NCBI GenBank assembly: GCA_027493405.1
Contig: JAOSKV010000007.1
Coordinates: forward strand, 85,589 to 149,588
Reading direction: 5' to 3'
Origin: FEB-22 sp003105195
Lineage (GTDB): Bacteria > Pseudomonadota > Alphaproteobacteria > Rhizobiales > Xanthobacteraceae
DNA length: 64,000 nucleotides
This document shows, piece by piece, positions 10,413 through 18,597 of this stretch; position 1 is the first letter of the stretch; the number at the start of each line of letters is the position of its first letter. The notes under the pieces were generated by a model that saw only the letters and a program-made list of their open reading frames with translations, searched no databases and was not told the DNA's origin. The position numbers and the translations under genes are program-made.

Positions 10413-10962
10413 ACCTCGACCTTCTCTTTGTGCTCGAGCTCGACGCCGTAGCGTGCCATGTACAGGCTCTTCACCAACTCCGAGACGCCCTGGACGATCA
10501 GGAGGAGGCAGGCGAGCGGCACCACCGCCTTGAACGGCCACAGGATCGGCCGCCACGGCGTCTGGTCCGACAGCTCGTTGATCCGGAAGGCAGGTAGAGG
10601 GCTTCCCCGCCGCTGATCACGAGCAGGATCGCCAGGCTCGGAAAGAAGAAGACGAGGTAGGCGATCGTGTCGATCACGCCCTTCTTGCGCGTCGAGAACT
10701 GCTCCCAGAAGAAGTCCGTGCGGATGTGCGCGCCCTTGTGCAGCGCATAGGCGGCGCCCAGCATGAACAGCGTGCCATAGGCCATGTAGGTGACGTCGTA
10801 GACCCAGATCGTCGGCGCATTCATGAGATAGCGCGCGAAGACCTCGTAGCCGACCGCGAGCACCAGCGGAATCGCGAGCCAGGAGATGATGGTGCCGGTC
10901 GAATCCGTGAAGCGGTCAATCGTCCGGATCGTCGCCAGCAATGCGGGCGAGGGTTCAGCCAT
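10409..10962 (-). CDS. dctQ: TRAP transporter small permease subunit, frameshifted
   Basis: The four-helix DctQ small subunit that bridges the substrate-binding protein and DctM. The N-terminal part starts at ATG 10962 and reads IISWLAIPLVLAVGYEVFAR, then the typical ALHKGAHIRTDFFWE. One base is missing near 10587-10592. Past it, the other frame supplies the last helix (PFKAVVPLACLLLIVQG) and the tail up to a TGA at 10411-10409, which overlaps the dctM ATG. The intact flanking partners argue for a sequencing error rather than a dead transporter. Confidence 0.85.
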
Positions 10963-11042
10963 GAGCGCAGCCTCAATCGTTGAGCCGAAACGGGCTCGTC
11001 CACACCGGAGTTCTTGCGTGCGCCGGCGCGGACGCGCGACGA

Positions 11043-11063
11043 GGGGCGGCCGTCGGCCGCCCC
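11043..11063 (-). terminator. Stable hairpin between dctP and dctQ
   Basis: A 9-bp perfect stem, GGGGCGGCC/GGCCGCCCC with a 3-base loop, just after the dctP stop and without a T run. Such hairpins often stabilise or partly terminate transcripts so that the binding protein is made in excess over the membrane subunits. Confidence 0.55.
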
Positions 11064-11081
11064 CTTGAATCGCGCCGTGCG

Positions 11082-12191
11082 CTAGCGCTTCGGCGGGAAG
11101 TAGTGGTTCGCCACGAAGGAGTAGGGCGGGAAGTAGTGCCGCTTCATCGGCACCACGAGCGACGCGTAGGCCTTCTGCGACTCGAGCACCTTCTTGAAGA
11201 ACGGGTTCTTGGCAGATTCCTCCGCGGCGAGCTGGTCCCAGCCGCGCAGGAACTCGCGCAGGATCTCGGCCGGCGTGGTCAGGATCTGCACGCCGTGCTT
11301 CTCCTGCAGCTCCTTCAGGGCTTCGGCGTTCTGCTTCTGCCACTTCGCCCACCAGATCAGGAACGCCTCGTTGGCGGCGGACTTGATCCACTCCTGCTCC
11401 TGCGGCTTCAGCGACTTCCAGATGTCGCCGTTGAACACGAGCTCGCCGATGGTGACGTTCTCGTGCACGCCCGGCGAATAGTGGTATTTCCACACGTTGT
11501 GGAAGCCGAGGCGCAGGTCCTCGACGCCGCCGACCCACTCGGCGCAGTCGATCACGCCGCGCTGCGCGGACGGGATGATTTCGCCGCCCGGCATGTTCAC
11601 GACCGTGTACCCGAGGCGCTGCCAGATCTCTCCCGCGATGCCGGTCTGGCGGCACTTCATGCCCTTCATGTCGCTGATCTTCTCGATCGGCCTGTTGAAC
11701 CAGCCGAAGGCCTGCGGCCCGGACGGCAGGATCGGGAAGACGACGATGTTGAGGTTGAGCTCCTTCTGGTAGAACTCCTGCTGAAGCTCCCAGCCGCCGC
11801 CATGGTACATCCAGCCCATGACGTCGATCATGTCCATGCCGAAGGTGCCGCCCGGCCCGCCGGTGAACAGGATCGAGGCCTTGTTCTTGCCGGTCCAGTA
11901 GCCGCCCCAGGCATGGGCGCCGTCGATCACCTTCTTGTGGGTGGCGTCGAGCACCTCGAAGGCCGGCACGACCTGTCCGGCCGGCATGGCCTCGATCTTC
12001 AGCGTGCCGCCCGACAGCTTCTCGACGCGCTCGGCCCAGTACAGGAAGTTCTCGTGCAGCGTCAGGCTCGCGGGCCAGGTGGACTGCATCTTCAGGACGC
12101 GAGGCTGCTGGGCCGCAGCATCGTACGACGTGGACAGCGCCATCCCGAGACCCAGGACGGCGCCGAGCATAGTGACGACAGCTTTTCTCAT
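11082..12191 (-). CDS. dctP: TRAP transporter substrate-binding protein, COG4663 type
   Basis: A 369-residue periplasmic ligand-binding protein with signal peptide (AVLGLGMALSTSYDAAA, cleavage near AQQ). Family landmarks include MQSTWPASLTLHENF, the central GIAGEIWQRLGYTVV and EWVGGVEDLRLGFHNV. This clade (FcbT1/TakP-like) binds alpha-keto, hydroxy or aromatic carboxylates. The exact ligand cannot be told from sequence. It is the first gene of the dctP-dctQ-dctM operon. Confidence 0.92.
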   Translation of the reverse strand: MRKAVVTMLGAVLGLGMALSTSYDAAAQQPRVLKMQSTWPASLTLHENFLYWAERVEKLSGGTLKIEAMPAGQVVPAFEVLDATHKKVIDGAHAWGGYWTGKNKASILFTGGPGGTFGMDMIDVMGWMYHGGGWELQQEFYQKELNLNIVVFPILPSGPQAFGWFNRPIEKISDMKGMKCRQTGIAGEIWQRLGYTVVNMPGGEIIPSAQRGVIDCAEWVGGVEDLRLGFHNVWKYHYSPGVHENVTIGELVFNGDIWKSLKPQEQEWIKSAANEAFLIWWAKWQKQNAEALKELQEKHGVQILTTPAEILREFLRGWDQLAAEESAKNPFFKKVLESQKAYASLVVPMKRHYFPPYSFVANHYFPPKR

Positions 12192-12967
12192 TTGCGTGTT
12201 CTCCCTCGTGCTCCGGTGGTTCTTGCAAGCGGCTTCTTGATGGCCGACCCCAGCCTAGCACTTTGCTCGAAGCTCGCACGCACTTTCTGCGCTGCGGGAC
12301 CGCGCCTACGGAGGCTGCCCGCGGGCCGTGGGCCGGAGCCGATCGGAGCGTCCCGGCAAAGCGTTAGGCGATGGCCTCGTCAGCGCTTGACGCGAGCGCT
12401 GCAACTGTTGCAGGCAGGTCGCCCATCCTGCGGATCATCCGGTGCACACGCGCGCGCGAGCGCATCGGCGAGGGGCCCGGTCTTGCGGCGCGGCCCGCCC
12501 CCCGGAATCCGATCGCCGCATGCCGGCCGCGCACGCTCATGAATTGCGATGCAATCCGCCGGCGCGTGGCCGACCGTGCGCGCCGCGCACGGGAACGGTT
12601 CAGGCGCTGAACGCGTGCGGCTCGAACTGCGGCGCTCCCGCAAGTGCGCGTGCAGGCGCGCTCCATGGTTCAGCGCCCACGTCGGTCCGCTATCTCGCGG
12701 CCGAGCCGCCCGGCCGCCGTCGGGCGTGTCCGCAAGGCGCAGCCCACCGAACGCGTGCCACCCTCGGGACCGATGGTGTGCCGAGCCATGTGAGGAGCGC
12801 GTTCGCGGCTCGCGGCCAGTTCGGGATCAATCAGTCGGCGGGTTTCCGATTGAACGGAAGGCAAATTGCCCTAGTCTGCGCTCGAAAAAAATCTGTGCCT
12901 GCTCGCTTGCGGACAGCGCCGTCCCGATCGATGGACGTCGGCTTTCGCGTGGATTCGGAGTGCCGCG
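12192..12967 (+). other. Intergenic stretch without a supported gene
   Basis: About 780 GC-rich bases between the divergent dctP and mfnB-folB genes. Several overlapping open frames exist on both strands, but none shows a domain, a good start or convincing amino acid composition. The two promoters presumably lie here. No specific motif could be assigned. Confidence 0.5.
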
Positions 12968-14149
12968 ATGACCCTGTTTCTCGCCAGCGTGACCGATCGG
13001 GCCGAGGGCGAGATCGCGGTCGCCCACGGTGCGGACATCGTCGACCTGAAGGATTCGACGCGGCGCGCGTCCGGGGTGGTCGGGGCCGAGTTGGTTCGCG
13101 CCACGGTCGCGGCCGTGGCAGGCCGGTGTCTGGTGAGCGCGGTCGCGGACGAGCGGCTGGTGGACCCCGACACGATCGTCGCGGCCGCGACGTGCGTGGC
13201 GGAGGCCGGGGCCGACTATGTCAAGGTCGCGCTCTACGACGCCCCTGGGAGGGCGGACTGCATCCGTGCGCTTTCGCCTCTCGCCGCCCGCACCCGGCTC
13301 GTCGGCGTGATGTTCGCGGATGCGGGTTTCGACGAGAGCCTTCTCGCGCTCCTCGCCGAGAGCGGCTTCTCGGCCGCCATGCTAGCCACTGCCGGCGAGC
13401 GCGGCGGCCGCCTCGTCGACCGTCTCGGCATGGCGGCGCTCGCAGGCTTCGTCGAGGCCTGCCGCGCGCGCGCGCTCATGGCCTGGCTCGCCGGGTCGCT
13501 CGAGCCGCCCGACGTCCCGCGCCTGCTGCTCATCGCGCCGGACGTGCTCGGCTTCCGCGGCGCGCTTTGCGCCGGAGGGGATCGCGCCGCGCGCATTGAT
13601 CCGGCCGCGGTCGACGTCGTGCGCGCGCTGATCCCGGCCGATGCCCGCCGCGGGCCGGAAGCCGGCCCGCCGGCTGCCACGGTCGATCCTCGCCTGACCG
13701 CCGCGCGCGGCCATCCAGCCGACCCGCCGCGCCGTGAGGCCGCGACCGATCGAATCTTCGTGCACGATTTCACTTGCCCGGTGCGCATCGGTGCCTATGC
13801 GGCCGAGCGCGCCAAGCCGCAGCAGGTCCGCTTCAACGTCGACGTCAGGGTGCTGCGTCCCGATCACGCGCCGGCGGACATGCGTGACGTCTTCTCCTAC
13901 GACATCATCAAGGACACGATCCGCATGATCGTCGTCCGGGAGCACATCCCCCTGGCCGAGACCCTGGCGGAATGGATCGCGGCCGCCATCCTCGCCCATC
14001 CGCGGGTCGTCAGCGCGACCGTGCGGGTAGAGAAGCTGGAGGCCGGGCCCGGCATCGTTGGCGTGGAAATCGTGCGCGAGCGCCCTGTCGAGATCGCCCA
14101 TCCGCATCGGCTCCCACCCCCGGCGGACGATCCCAAGGCCATGGACTGA
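12968..14149 (+). CDS. Fusion of MfnB-like (5-formylfuran-3-yl)methyl phosphate synthase with dihydroneopterin aldolase
   Basis: A 393-residue two-domain protein. Residues 1-230 resemble MfnB (DUF556), which makes the furan precursor of methanofuran from glyceraldehyde-3-phosphate. The Schiff-base region is present as DIVDLKDSTRRASG (Lys28), and a second Lys occurs in YVKVALYD. However, the late active-site segment that I recall as roughly LDTADK reads LATAGE at 139-144, so the Asp and Lys expected there are absent. After an Ala/Pro-rich linker, residues about 258-375 form a FolB-type aldolase domain (IGAYAAERAKPQ, RVEKLEAGPGIVGVE) with its Glu and Lys retained. FolB cleaves dihydroneopterin to hydroxymethyl-dihydropterin and glycolaldehyde. 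The fusion suggests involvement in C1-carrier (methanofuran or methanopterin-like) or folate synthesis. Whether the first domain is active is uncertain. Confidence 0.75.
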   Translation: MTLFLASVTDRAEGEIAVAHGADIVDLKDSTRRASGVVGAELVRATVAAVAGRCLVSAVADERLVDPDTIVAAATCVAEAGADYVKVALYDAPGRADCIRALSPLAARTRLVGVMFADAGFDESLLALLAESGFSAAMLATAGERGGRLVDRLGMAALAGFVEACRARALMAWLAGSLEPPDVPRLLLIAPDVLGFRGALCAGGDRAARIDPAAVDVVRALIPADARRGPEAGPPAATVDPRLTAARGHPADPPRREAATDRIFVHDFTCPVRIGAYAAERAKPQQVRFNVDVRVLRPDHAPADMRDVFSYDIIKDTIRMIVVREHIPLAETLAEWIAAAILAHPRVVSATVRVEKLEAGPGIVGVEIVRERPVEIAHPHRLPPPADDPKAMD

Positions 14150-14203
14150 TTGCCGGCGCCGGCTCTTGCTCGCGGCATGGCCGAGTGCAGGCGGGCCGTG
14201 CGT

Positions 14204-15775
14204 TCAGGCCGGTTCGTCCTCCGGCTTCCCGCGGCCCGGCCATCGTTCGTGGGTGAGCGGGATCACGAGCGTCGCGTCCAGCCCCTCGGGGCCGAAGCTC
14301 CGGCGCAGCTCGCCGTTGAGCTGCCGCTCGATGACCATTCCGATCAGGCGCGATCCGAATCCGGGCTTGCGCGCCCGCTTCGGCGGGGGGCCGTTGCGTT
14401 CCTTCCAGTGGAACGTCAGCATCGGGCCGCGTTCGGTGCGGTCCACCGACCAGAGGATCTCGAGCCGGCCCTTCGGGCTCGACAGGCCGCCATACTTCAT
14501 CGCATTGGTGGCGAGCTCGTGCACGGCGGTGCTCAGGCCGAAGGTCTGGTCCGGCTCCAGGAACACGTCGGGTCCCGCGAAGGCGACGCGGTCGACATAG
14601 GGGGCGAGCAGCGTGCGCATCAGCTCCATCAGCGAGGTCGATCTCCAGCCGCCTTCGGTGATCAGGCGGTGCGCGTTGGCGAGCGCGAGCACGCGCGCCT
14701 CGTACTTGCTCACGAGCTCCGCCAGGTTGCGCGAGTTCCTGGCGGTCTGCGAGAACAGCGCGAGGAGCTGGGAGAAGAGATTGCCCGAGCGGTGCCGGAG
14801 CTCGCGGATCATGAGCTCGTGCCGCTGGTCGAGCAGCTGGCGCTGGATCGCGCCGGCGATCACGTTCGCGGCGGCGGCGAGGAACGACACGTCGTGCGCC
14901 TCGAAGCGCAGCTTCCGCCGCGCATGGGCCGTGAGCGCGCCGTAGGCGCGGCCGTCGGGACCTGCGATCGGCACCGCGATGCCGCTGGTGACGCCGTGCT
15001 CCGCGAGCAGCGGCGCGCCCGAGAAGCGCGTCTCCTGCGCGAGATCCTCCAGCACGACGGGCCTGCCGCTGGCGAGCGCATGGCCCGCGTGGGTCCCGGG
15101 CCCGGTCGAGACGTGCGCGGCCCCGACCAGGCCCGGCTTCCAGCCGATGCCGGCGCGCAGCAGGAACTCGGCGTCGCCCGGAACCAGCTCGAGGATCTTG
15201 ACGAACTCGACCCCGAGCATCTCGGCGACGGTCGCGACCATCTCGTCGAACAGCTTCTGCAGGTCGGTCTCGGTGAGCGCCCGGGCCCCGATCCGGGCGA
15301 TCGCCTCCTGCTGGCGGGCACGGACGCGCAGCTCGCGGTCGAGTCGAACGCGGTCCGTCACGTCGCGGCAGATGCCGAGCATCTGCACGGCCTCGCCGTT
15401 CTCGACGATCACGGTCCCCGACGCCTCCACCCAGTGCTCCTCCTCGGCGTCCGTCGCGGGAAGCCGGTACTGCACCGAATAGGCTCCGAACGTCCGCAGC
15501 GCCTCGCGGATCGCGGCCAGCACGGCAGCCCGGTCCTGCGCATGGATGTGGCTCTCGAAGAACGCGAAGCTGCCGTCGAAGGAGGCGGGCGGCAGGCGAT
15601 GGATCCGCTCGAGGTTGCTCGACCAGGTCAGCCGGCCGGCCCGCACGTCCCAGGACCAGATGCCGATCTGGCCGGACTCGAGCGCGATCCGGATCGAATC
15701 CAGGTTCGGGAAGAACGGCCGCAGCGCCGCGTCCGCTTTCGGCTTGCCGTCTTGCTGGGGAGATGGGTTCGCCAC
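14204..15775 (-). CDS. PAS-GAF sensor histidine kinase of the HWE family
   Basis: A 523-residue soluble kinase without membrane segments. Residues about 28-150 are a PAS domain (GIWSWDVRAGRLTWS to MLGICRDVTDR), and about 165-320 a GAF domain. The phosphoacceptor follows at ELRHRSGNLFSQLLALF. The ATPase has HELATNAMKYGGLS and the HWE-class FHWKE. The start is GTG 15773-15775. HWE/HisKA2 kinases commonly phosphorylate PhyR, and a PhyR gene lies 1.9 kb away within the same stress island, so it is a likely input kinase for the general stress response. The sensed signal is unknown, and no EcfG motif precedes it. Confidence 0.88.
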   Translation of the reverse strand: MANPSPQQDGKPKADAALRPFFPNLDSIRIALESGQIGIWSWDVRAGRLTWSSNLERIHRLPPASFDGSFAFFESHIHAQDRAAVLAAIREALRTFGAYSVQYRLPATDAEEEHWVEASGTVIVENGEAVQMLGICRDVTDRVRLDRELRVRARQQEAIARIGARALTETDLQKLFDEMVATVAEMLGVEFVKILELVPGDAEFLLRAGIGWKPGLVGAAHVSTGPGTHAGHALASGRPVVLEDLAQETRFSGAPLLAEHGVTSGIAVPIAGPDGRAYGALTAHARRKLRFEAHDVSFLAAAANVIAGAIQRQLLDQRHELMIRELRHRSGNLFSQLLALFSQTARNSRNLAELVSKYEARVLALANAHRLITEGGWRSTSLMELMRTLLAPYVDRVAFAGPDVFLEPDQTFGLSTAVHELATNAMKYGGLSSPKGRLEILWSVDRTERGPMLTFHWKERNGPPPKRARKPGFGSRLIGMVIERQLNGELRRSFGPEGLDATLVIPLTHERWPGRGKPEDEPA

Positions 15776-16033
15776 GGCTCGTCCTCAGCGGTTCGTCCGC
15801 TTGTTCTCCGCATGTGGGCGGCGCTGCGGCCCGCATGCGGGCGGCCCCGCGCGGGTGATTTCAGCATATCGGTCCGGTCATCTCCACCGGCGGGCCGGCG
15901 CGGCAGGCCGACCCATCGCCGTGCCCTGTCGAGACATGACGCTTCCCGGCCGGGTGTCGTCGAAAGCGGAAAGTCACGGTTGAAACTCGCGAGCCGAGTG
16001 AAGGTTGCGCCCGCGCGGCCCTCTGCAGGGCAT
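15776..16033. other. Intergenic region between the kinase and the DUF3309 gene
   Basis: About 260 bases separating divergent genes. It presumably contains the kinase promoter. I saw no GTTCC/GGAAC-type EcfG element here and no other recognisable feature. Confidence 0.4.
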
Positions 16034-16059
16034 GGAACCTATCAGCCGCGCTTCACGTT
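16034..16059 (+). promoter_or_regulatory. EcfG-type promoter of the DUF3309 gene
   Basis: GGAAC at 16034-16038 and CGTT at 16056-16059 with a 17-base spacer match the alphaproteobacterial general stress sigma factor consensus. It lies about 80 bases upstream of the ATG at 16140 in the correct orientation. Confidence 0.75.
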
Positions 16060-16139
16060 TTGCCAGCGTCGCGTCATGCGGCGCGGGGGTCCTCGATCGA
16101 CGCCTCCGTCGCGGAGCCCGTCGACAAGGAGGATTATCC

Positions 16140-16298
16140 ATGACTCTCGGCACCGTGCTTCTCATCCTGTTGATCCTGTTGCTGCTCGGCGTCGTTCCCC
16201 GCTGGCCCTACAGCGCCGGCTGGGGCTACGGCCCGTCGGGCGTGGTCGGGGTGGTGCTGGTGATCGTCCTCGTCCTGGTTCTGGTCGGACGAGTCTAG
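16140..16298 (+). CDS. DUF3309 small membrane protein
   Basis: A 52-residue protein with two hydrophobic segments (LLILLILLLLGVVP and a C-terminal VVLVIVLVLVLVG) around the conserved WPYSAGWGYGPSG. This is the DUF3309 pattern found in many stress-regulated alphaproteobacterial genes. An AGGAGG site precedes the ATG. An EcfG-type promoter upstream places it in the general stress regulon. Its molecular role is unknown. Confidence 0.85.
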   Translation: MTLGTVLLILLILLLLGVVPRWPYSAGWGYGPSGVVGVVLVIVLVLVLVGRV

Positions 16299-16420
16299 CT
16301 CTGCGGCATGAGAGCCGCTTGGGCAGCCGCGCCGCCAGCGCGGCTGCAGCTTCGTCGCGCTGTCCTGCAGCTGCCCGTCATGGAGAACGTGGACGGGGCC
16401 GGGCGCCCCACGCAACCCGG

Positions 16421-16975
16421 TCAGGGCGCGCGAGCGAGGGCGGCGTAATGCGGCCCGTCCGCGATACCGGAGAGGCACCGCCCGGGGCGATGCGGCGCCG
16501 TCGGATCCGCATAGGGACTGAACGGCGACTCGCAGCCGATCGGCAAGTCCGCCTCCTTGCGCTTCGGGACATCCACCGTGAGCGGAGCCGCATGGGCCGT
16601 CGCGCTGTCGCGCACCGTCACGGCCGGCAGCACGATGTCCCGGGCCGTGATGGTCGCGTTGCCGACCGGGCCGGTGCGGAAGATCTCCCGGCCGCCCGCG
16701 TCGCGGTAGATGATCGTGACGTCGTGAACGCCGACGATCTCGATGGCGGCGATCCGCTTCGCTTCCTTCGCGGCGGCCGCGCGCGGCAGCCTGTCGCCCT
16801 TGCGGTCGCGGTTGATGCTCGCCGAGATCGCGGGCTCCTGACCGGCCCGCGCGAGGTCGACGCTCGGCCACTGCAGCGCCGGATCCTTCGGAAGCGAGAG
16901 CCCGACCGCGACCGCGCATGCGGCGAGCGCCATGATCGGCACGCCGCGCAGCACCTGCCACGAATCGCGAAGCAT
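16421..16975 (-). CDS. Membrane-anchored hypothetical protein in the stress island
   Basis: A 184-residue protein with an N-terminal hydrophobic anchor (VPIMALAACAVAVGLSL) and a presumed periplasmic domain containing AIEIVGVHDVTIIYRDAGG. It resembles small uncharacterised proteins that respond to envelope stress, but I cannot name a family with confidence. The ATG at 16975 is about 70 bases downstream of an exact EcfG-type promoter on the same strand, supporting stress control. Confidence 0.7.
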   Translation of the reverse strand: MLRDSWQVLRGVPIMALAACAVAVGLSLPKDPALQWPSVDLARAGQEPAISASINRDRKGDRLPRAAAAKEAKRIAAIEIVGVHDVTIIYRDAGGREIFRTGPVGNATITARDIVLPAVTVRDSATAHAAPLTVDVPKRKEADLPIGCESPFSPYADPTAPHRPGRCLSGIADGPHYAALARAP

Positions 16976-17044
16976 CTTGGTGCACTCCGCATGGGGTTTT
17001 CGAGCTTGCGCGCGAACCGGGATCCTCGATCCCGGCTTCGGGGA

Positions 17045-17069
17045 AACGCCTTGGCCGAACGGCGGTTCC
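17045..17069 (-). promoter_or_regulatory. EcfG-type promoter of the 16421-16975 gene
   Basis: On the minus strand GGAAC (17069-17065), a 16-base spacer and CGTT (17048-17045) match the EcfG consensus exactly and point toward the gene starting at 16975. Confidence 0.75.
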
Positions 17070-17257
17070 GCGCACGCCGCCGCCTCGCTTCGGTGCCGAC
17101 GAAACGCCCGGAACCAAACGTCACGACGCGCATTGTCGCGGCATCCGGCCGCCCGTTCTTCCCCTCCCCGTGCTTGGCCGGTCTTGGGCGTAGCCGACGC
17201 GGTGGTCGGCTACGCCCTTGTTTTTCTCGCGGGAGGCGCGGCCTGCGGACGCGCTGC

Positions 17258-17282
17258 GGAACGCGGCGAGGCGCAGGCCGTT
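17258..17282 (+). promoter_or_regulatory. EcfG-type promoter of the csbD-like gene
   Basis: GGAAC (17258-17262), a 16-base spacer and CGTT (17279-17282), 33 bases before the ATG at 17316. The short leader still holds the AAAGGAGAAGG ribosome-binding site. Confidence 0.8.
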
Positions 17283-17315
17283 GCATTCGTGCTCACAACT
17301 CGAAAGGAGAAGGCG

Positions 17316-17516
17316 ATGAACTGGGATCGCATCGAAGGCAACTGGAAGCAGTTCAAGGGTCAGGTGCAGCAGAAGTGGGGCAAGCTCACCAACGACGACC
17401 TCGACACCATCGAGGGCAAGCGCACCGAGCTCGCCGGTCGCCTGCAGGATCGCTACGGGGTCGCCAAGGACGAAGCCGAGCGCCAGATCGACGACTGGCT
17501 GAAGACGTCGCACTGA
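17316..17516 (+). CDS. CsbD-family stress protein
   Basis: A 66-residue CsbD-like hydrophilic protein (NWDRIEGNWKQFKGQ, GKLTNDDLD, EAERQIDDWL). CsbD proteins are widespread general stress response proteins of unknown biochemical role. The ribosome-binding site AAAGGAGAAGG is strong and an exact EcfG promoter lies directly upstream. Two tandem hairpins follow the stop and separate it from the convergent phyR. Confidence 0.9.
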   Translation: MNWDRIEGNWKQFKGQVQQKWGKLTNDDLDTIEGKRTELAGRLQDRYGVAKDEAERQIDDWLKTSH

Positions 17517-17528
17517 CGCCTCGTTCGC

Positions 17529-17552
17529 GCGGCGCGCCGCAAGGCGCGCCGC
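17529..17552. terminator. GNRA-type hairpin after csbD
   Basis: A 10-bp perfect stem GCGGCGCGCC/GGCGCGCCGC capped by a GCAA loop, starting 13 bases after the csbD stop. It has no T run and probably acts as a 3'-end-stabilising element or weak terminator. Confidence 0.5.
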
Positions 17553-17560
17553 CGCGAATC

Positions 17561-17594
17561 AGAACGGGGTGAGGGATCTCCCTCACCCCGTTCT
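17561..17594. terminator. Bidirectional terminator between csbD and phyR
   Basis: A nearly perfect palindrome: a 16-bp stem (AGAACGGGGTGAGGGA and its complement) around two central bases, between convergent genes. It reads AGAACG...CGTTCT in both directions and could stop transcription from either side. Confidence 0.7.
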
Positions 17595-17633
17595 GCTGTG
17601 GCGGCTGTGCCCGGAACTGAGCCGTCGGGCGAG

Positions 17634-18437
17634 CTACGCGATCGCGCGCCGCTCGCGCCGCTTGGCGTTGCGCGAGAAGAACAGCGCCTGGCTCGCGATC
17701 GCGGACACCATGGCGGGCTGGAACGGCTTCGCCAGCAGGAAGGCCGGCTCCGGCCGTTCGCCGGTGAGGAAGCGCTCCGGATAGGCCGTGATGAAGATCA
17801 CCGGCACTTCGAAGCTGCGCAGCAGGTCGTTGACCGCATCCAGGCCCGAGCTGCCGTCGGCGAGCTGGATGTCGGCCAGGATCAGGCCCGGTTGCTTGGT
17901 CTTGGTGAGGGCGAGGGCCTCGCTGTGGGTGCGGGCGACTCCGAGCACGCGATGGCCGAGGCTCTCCACCAGCGTCTCGAGATCCATGGCGATGAAGGTC
18001 TCGTCCTCGATGATCAGCACGTCGGTCGCGATCTCGGAGGCGAGCTCCCGGCCGGACTCCTCGACCAGGGCGCGCAGCGTCGGGATGTCGACGTCGAGGA
18101 TCGCGGCCGCGTCATCCTCCGAGAAGCCTTCCAACGCCACAAGGAGAAACGCCTGGCGTGGTTGCGGCGTGATGCTGGCGAGCTTCTGCTCGGCCGGCAG
18201 GCTCTTGTCGGCAGGGATAGAATTCCCATTAAGTGGGACCGAGTTCCATATCTTTGTGAATACGCGGTAGAGCGCCACCCGCGGCCCGCGCTTGTCCGTC
18301 ATGACGCTGGGGTCCTGGATCAGCGCCTCCAGCGTCGCCGCGACATAGGCGTCTCCGGAGCTCTGGCTCCCGGTCAGCGCCCGCGCATAGCGCCGCAGAA
18401 ACGGCAAATGCTGGGCGACGGCTTCGGATTTCGGCAC
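17634..18437 (-). CDS. phyR: PhyR general stress response regulator (sigma-like domain plus receiver)
   Basis: A 267-residue anti-anti-sigma factor. Residues 1-130 are an ECF sigma-like domain (HLPFLRRYARALTGS, PRQAFLLVALEGFSEDDAA). Residues about 140-260 are a CheY-like receiver (VLIIEDETFIAMDLE, phospho-acceptor in LILADIQLADGSSGLDAV, conserved Lys in LLAKPF). When phosphorylated, PhyR binds NepR and frees EcfG. The start is GTG 18437, chosen because GGGAGG lies five bases upstream. It is divergent from nepR-ecfG and has its own EcfG-type promoter, giving positive feedback. Confidence 0.95.
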   Translation of the reverse strand: MPKSEAVAQHLPFLRRYARALTGSQSSGDAYVAATLEALIQDPSVMTDKRGPRVALYRVFTKIWNSVPLNGNSIPADKSLPAEQKLASITPQPRQAFLLVALEGFSEDDAAAILDVDIPTLRALVEESGRELASEIATDVLIIEDETFIAMDLETLVESLGHRVLGVARTHSEALALTKTKQPGLILADIQLADGSSGLDAVNDLLRSFEVPVIFITAYPERFLTGERPEPAFLLAKPFQPAMVSAIASQALFFSRNAKRRERRAIA

Positions 18438-18473
18438 AAGACCCTCCCACGGTTCCCTGAACTTACGCCCTCC

Positions 18474-18498
18474 AACGTCGCGGGCCAAAAAAAGTTCC
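18474..18498 (-). promoter_or_regulatory. EcfG-type promoter of phyR
   Basis: On the minus strand GGAAC (18498-18494), a 16-base spacer and CGTT (18477-18474). It is 36 bases upstream of the phyR GTG and back to back with the nepR promoter. Confidence 0.8.
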
Positions 18499-18506
18499 CT
18501 GCGGCC

Positions 18507-18531
18507 GGAACGAACGGTGTTCCCTGGCGTT
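18507..18531 (+). promoter_or_regulatory. EcfG-type promoter of nepR-ecfG
   Basis: GGAAC (18507-18511), a 16-base spacer and CGTT (18528-18531), upstream of nepR. Only eight bases separate it from the divergent phyR promoter. Confidence 0.8.
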
Positions 18532-18597
18532 CTACCGGGACCGACGCGCTCGGGGGCCGCGACCGCGCAATGGCTTCGGCGAGACGGGGGGCATCGA

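Noticed and set aside
12192..12967. Possible small genes in the dctP to mfnB-folB gap
   Set aside because: Overlapping open frames on both strands have Arg/Ala-rich translations, no ribosome-binding site and no family resemblance.
14150..17572. Plus-strand open frame of about 1,140 codons across the kinase and csbD
   Set aside because: It runs antisense to the PAS-GAF kinase and through EcfG promoters, and its protein is Arg/Gly/Asp-rich without domains. It is a GC-bias artefact.
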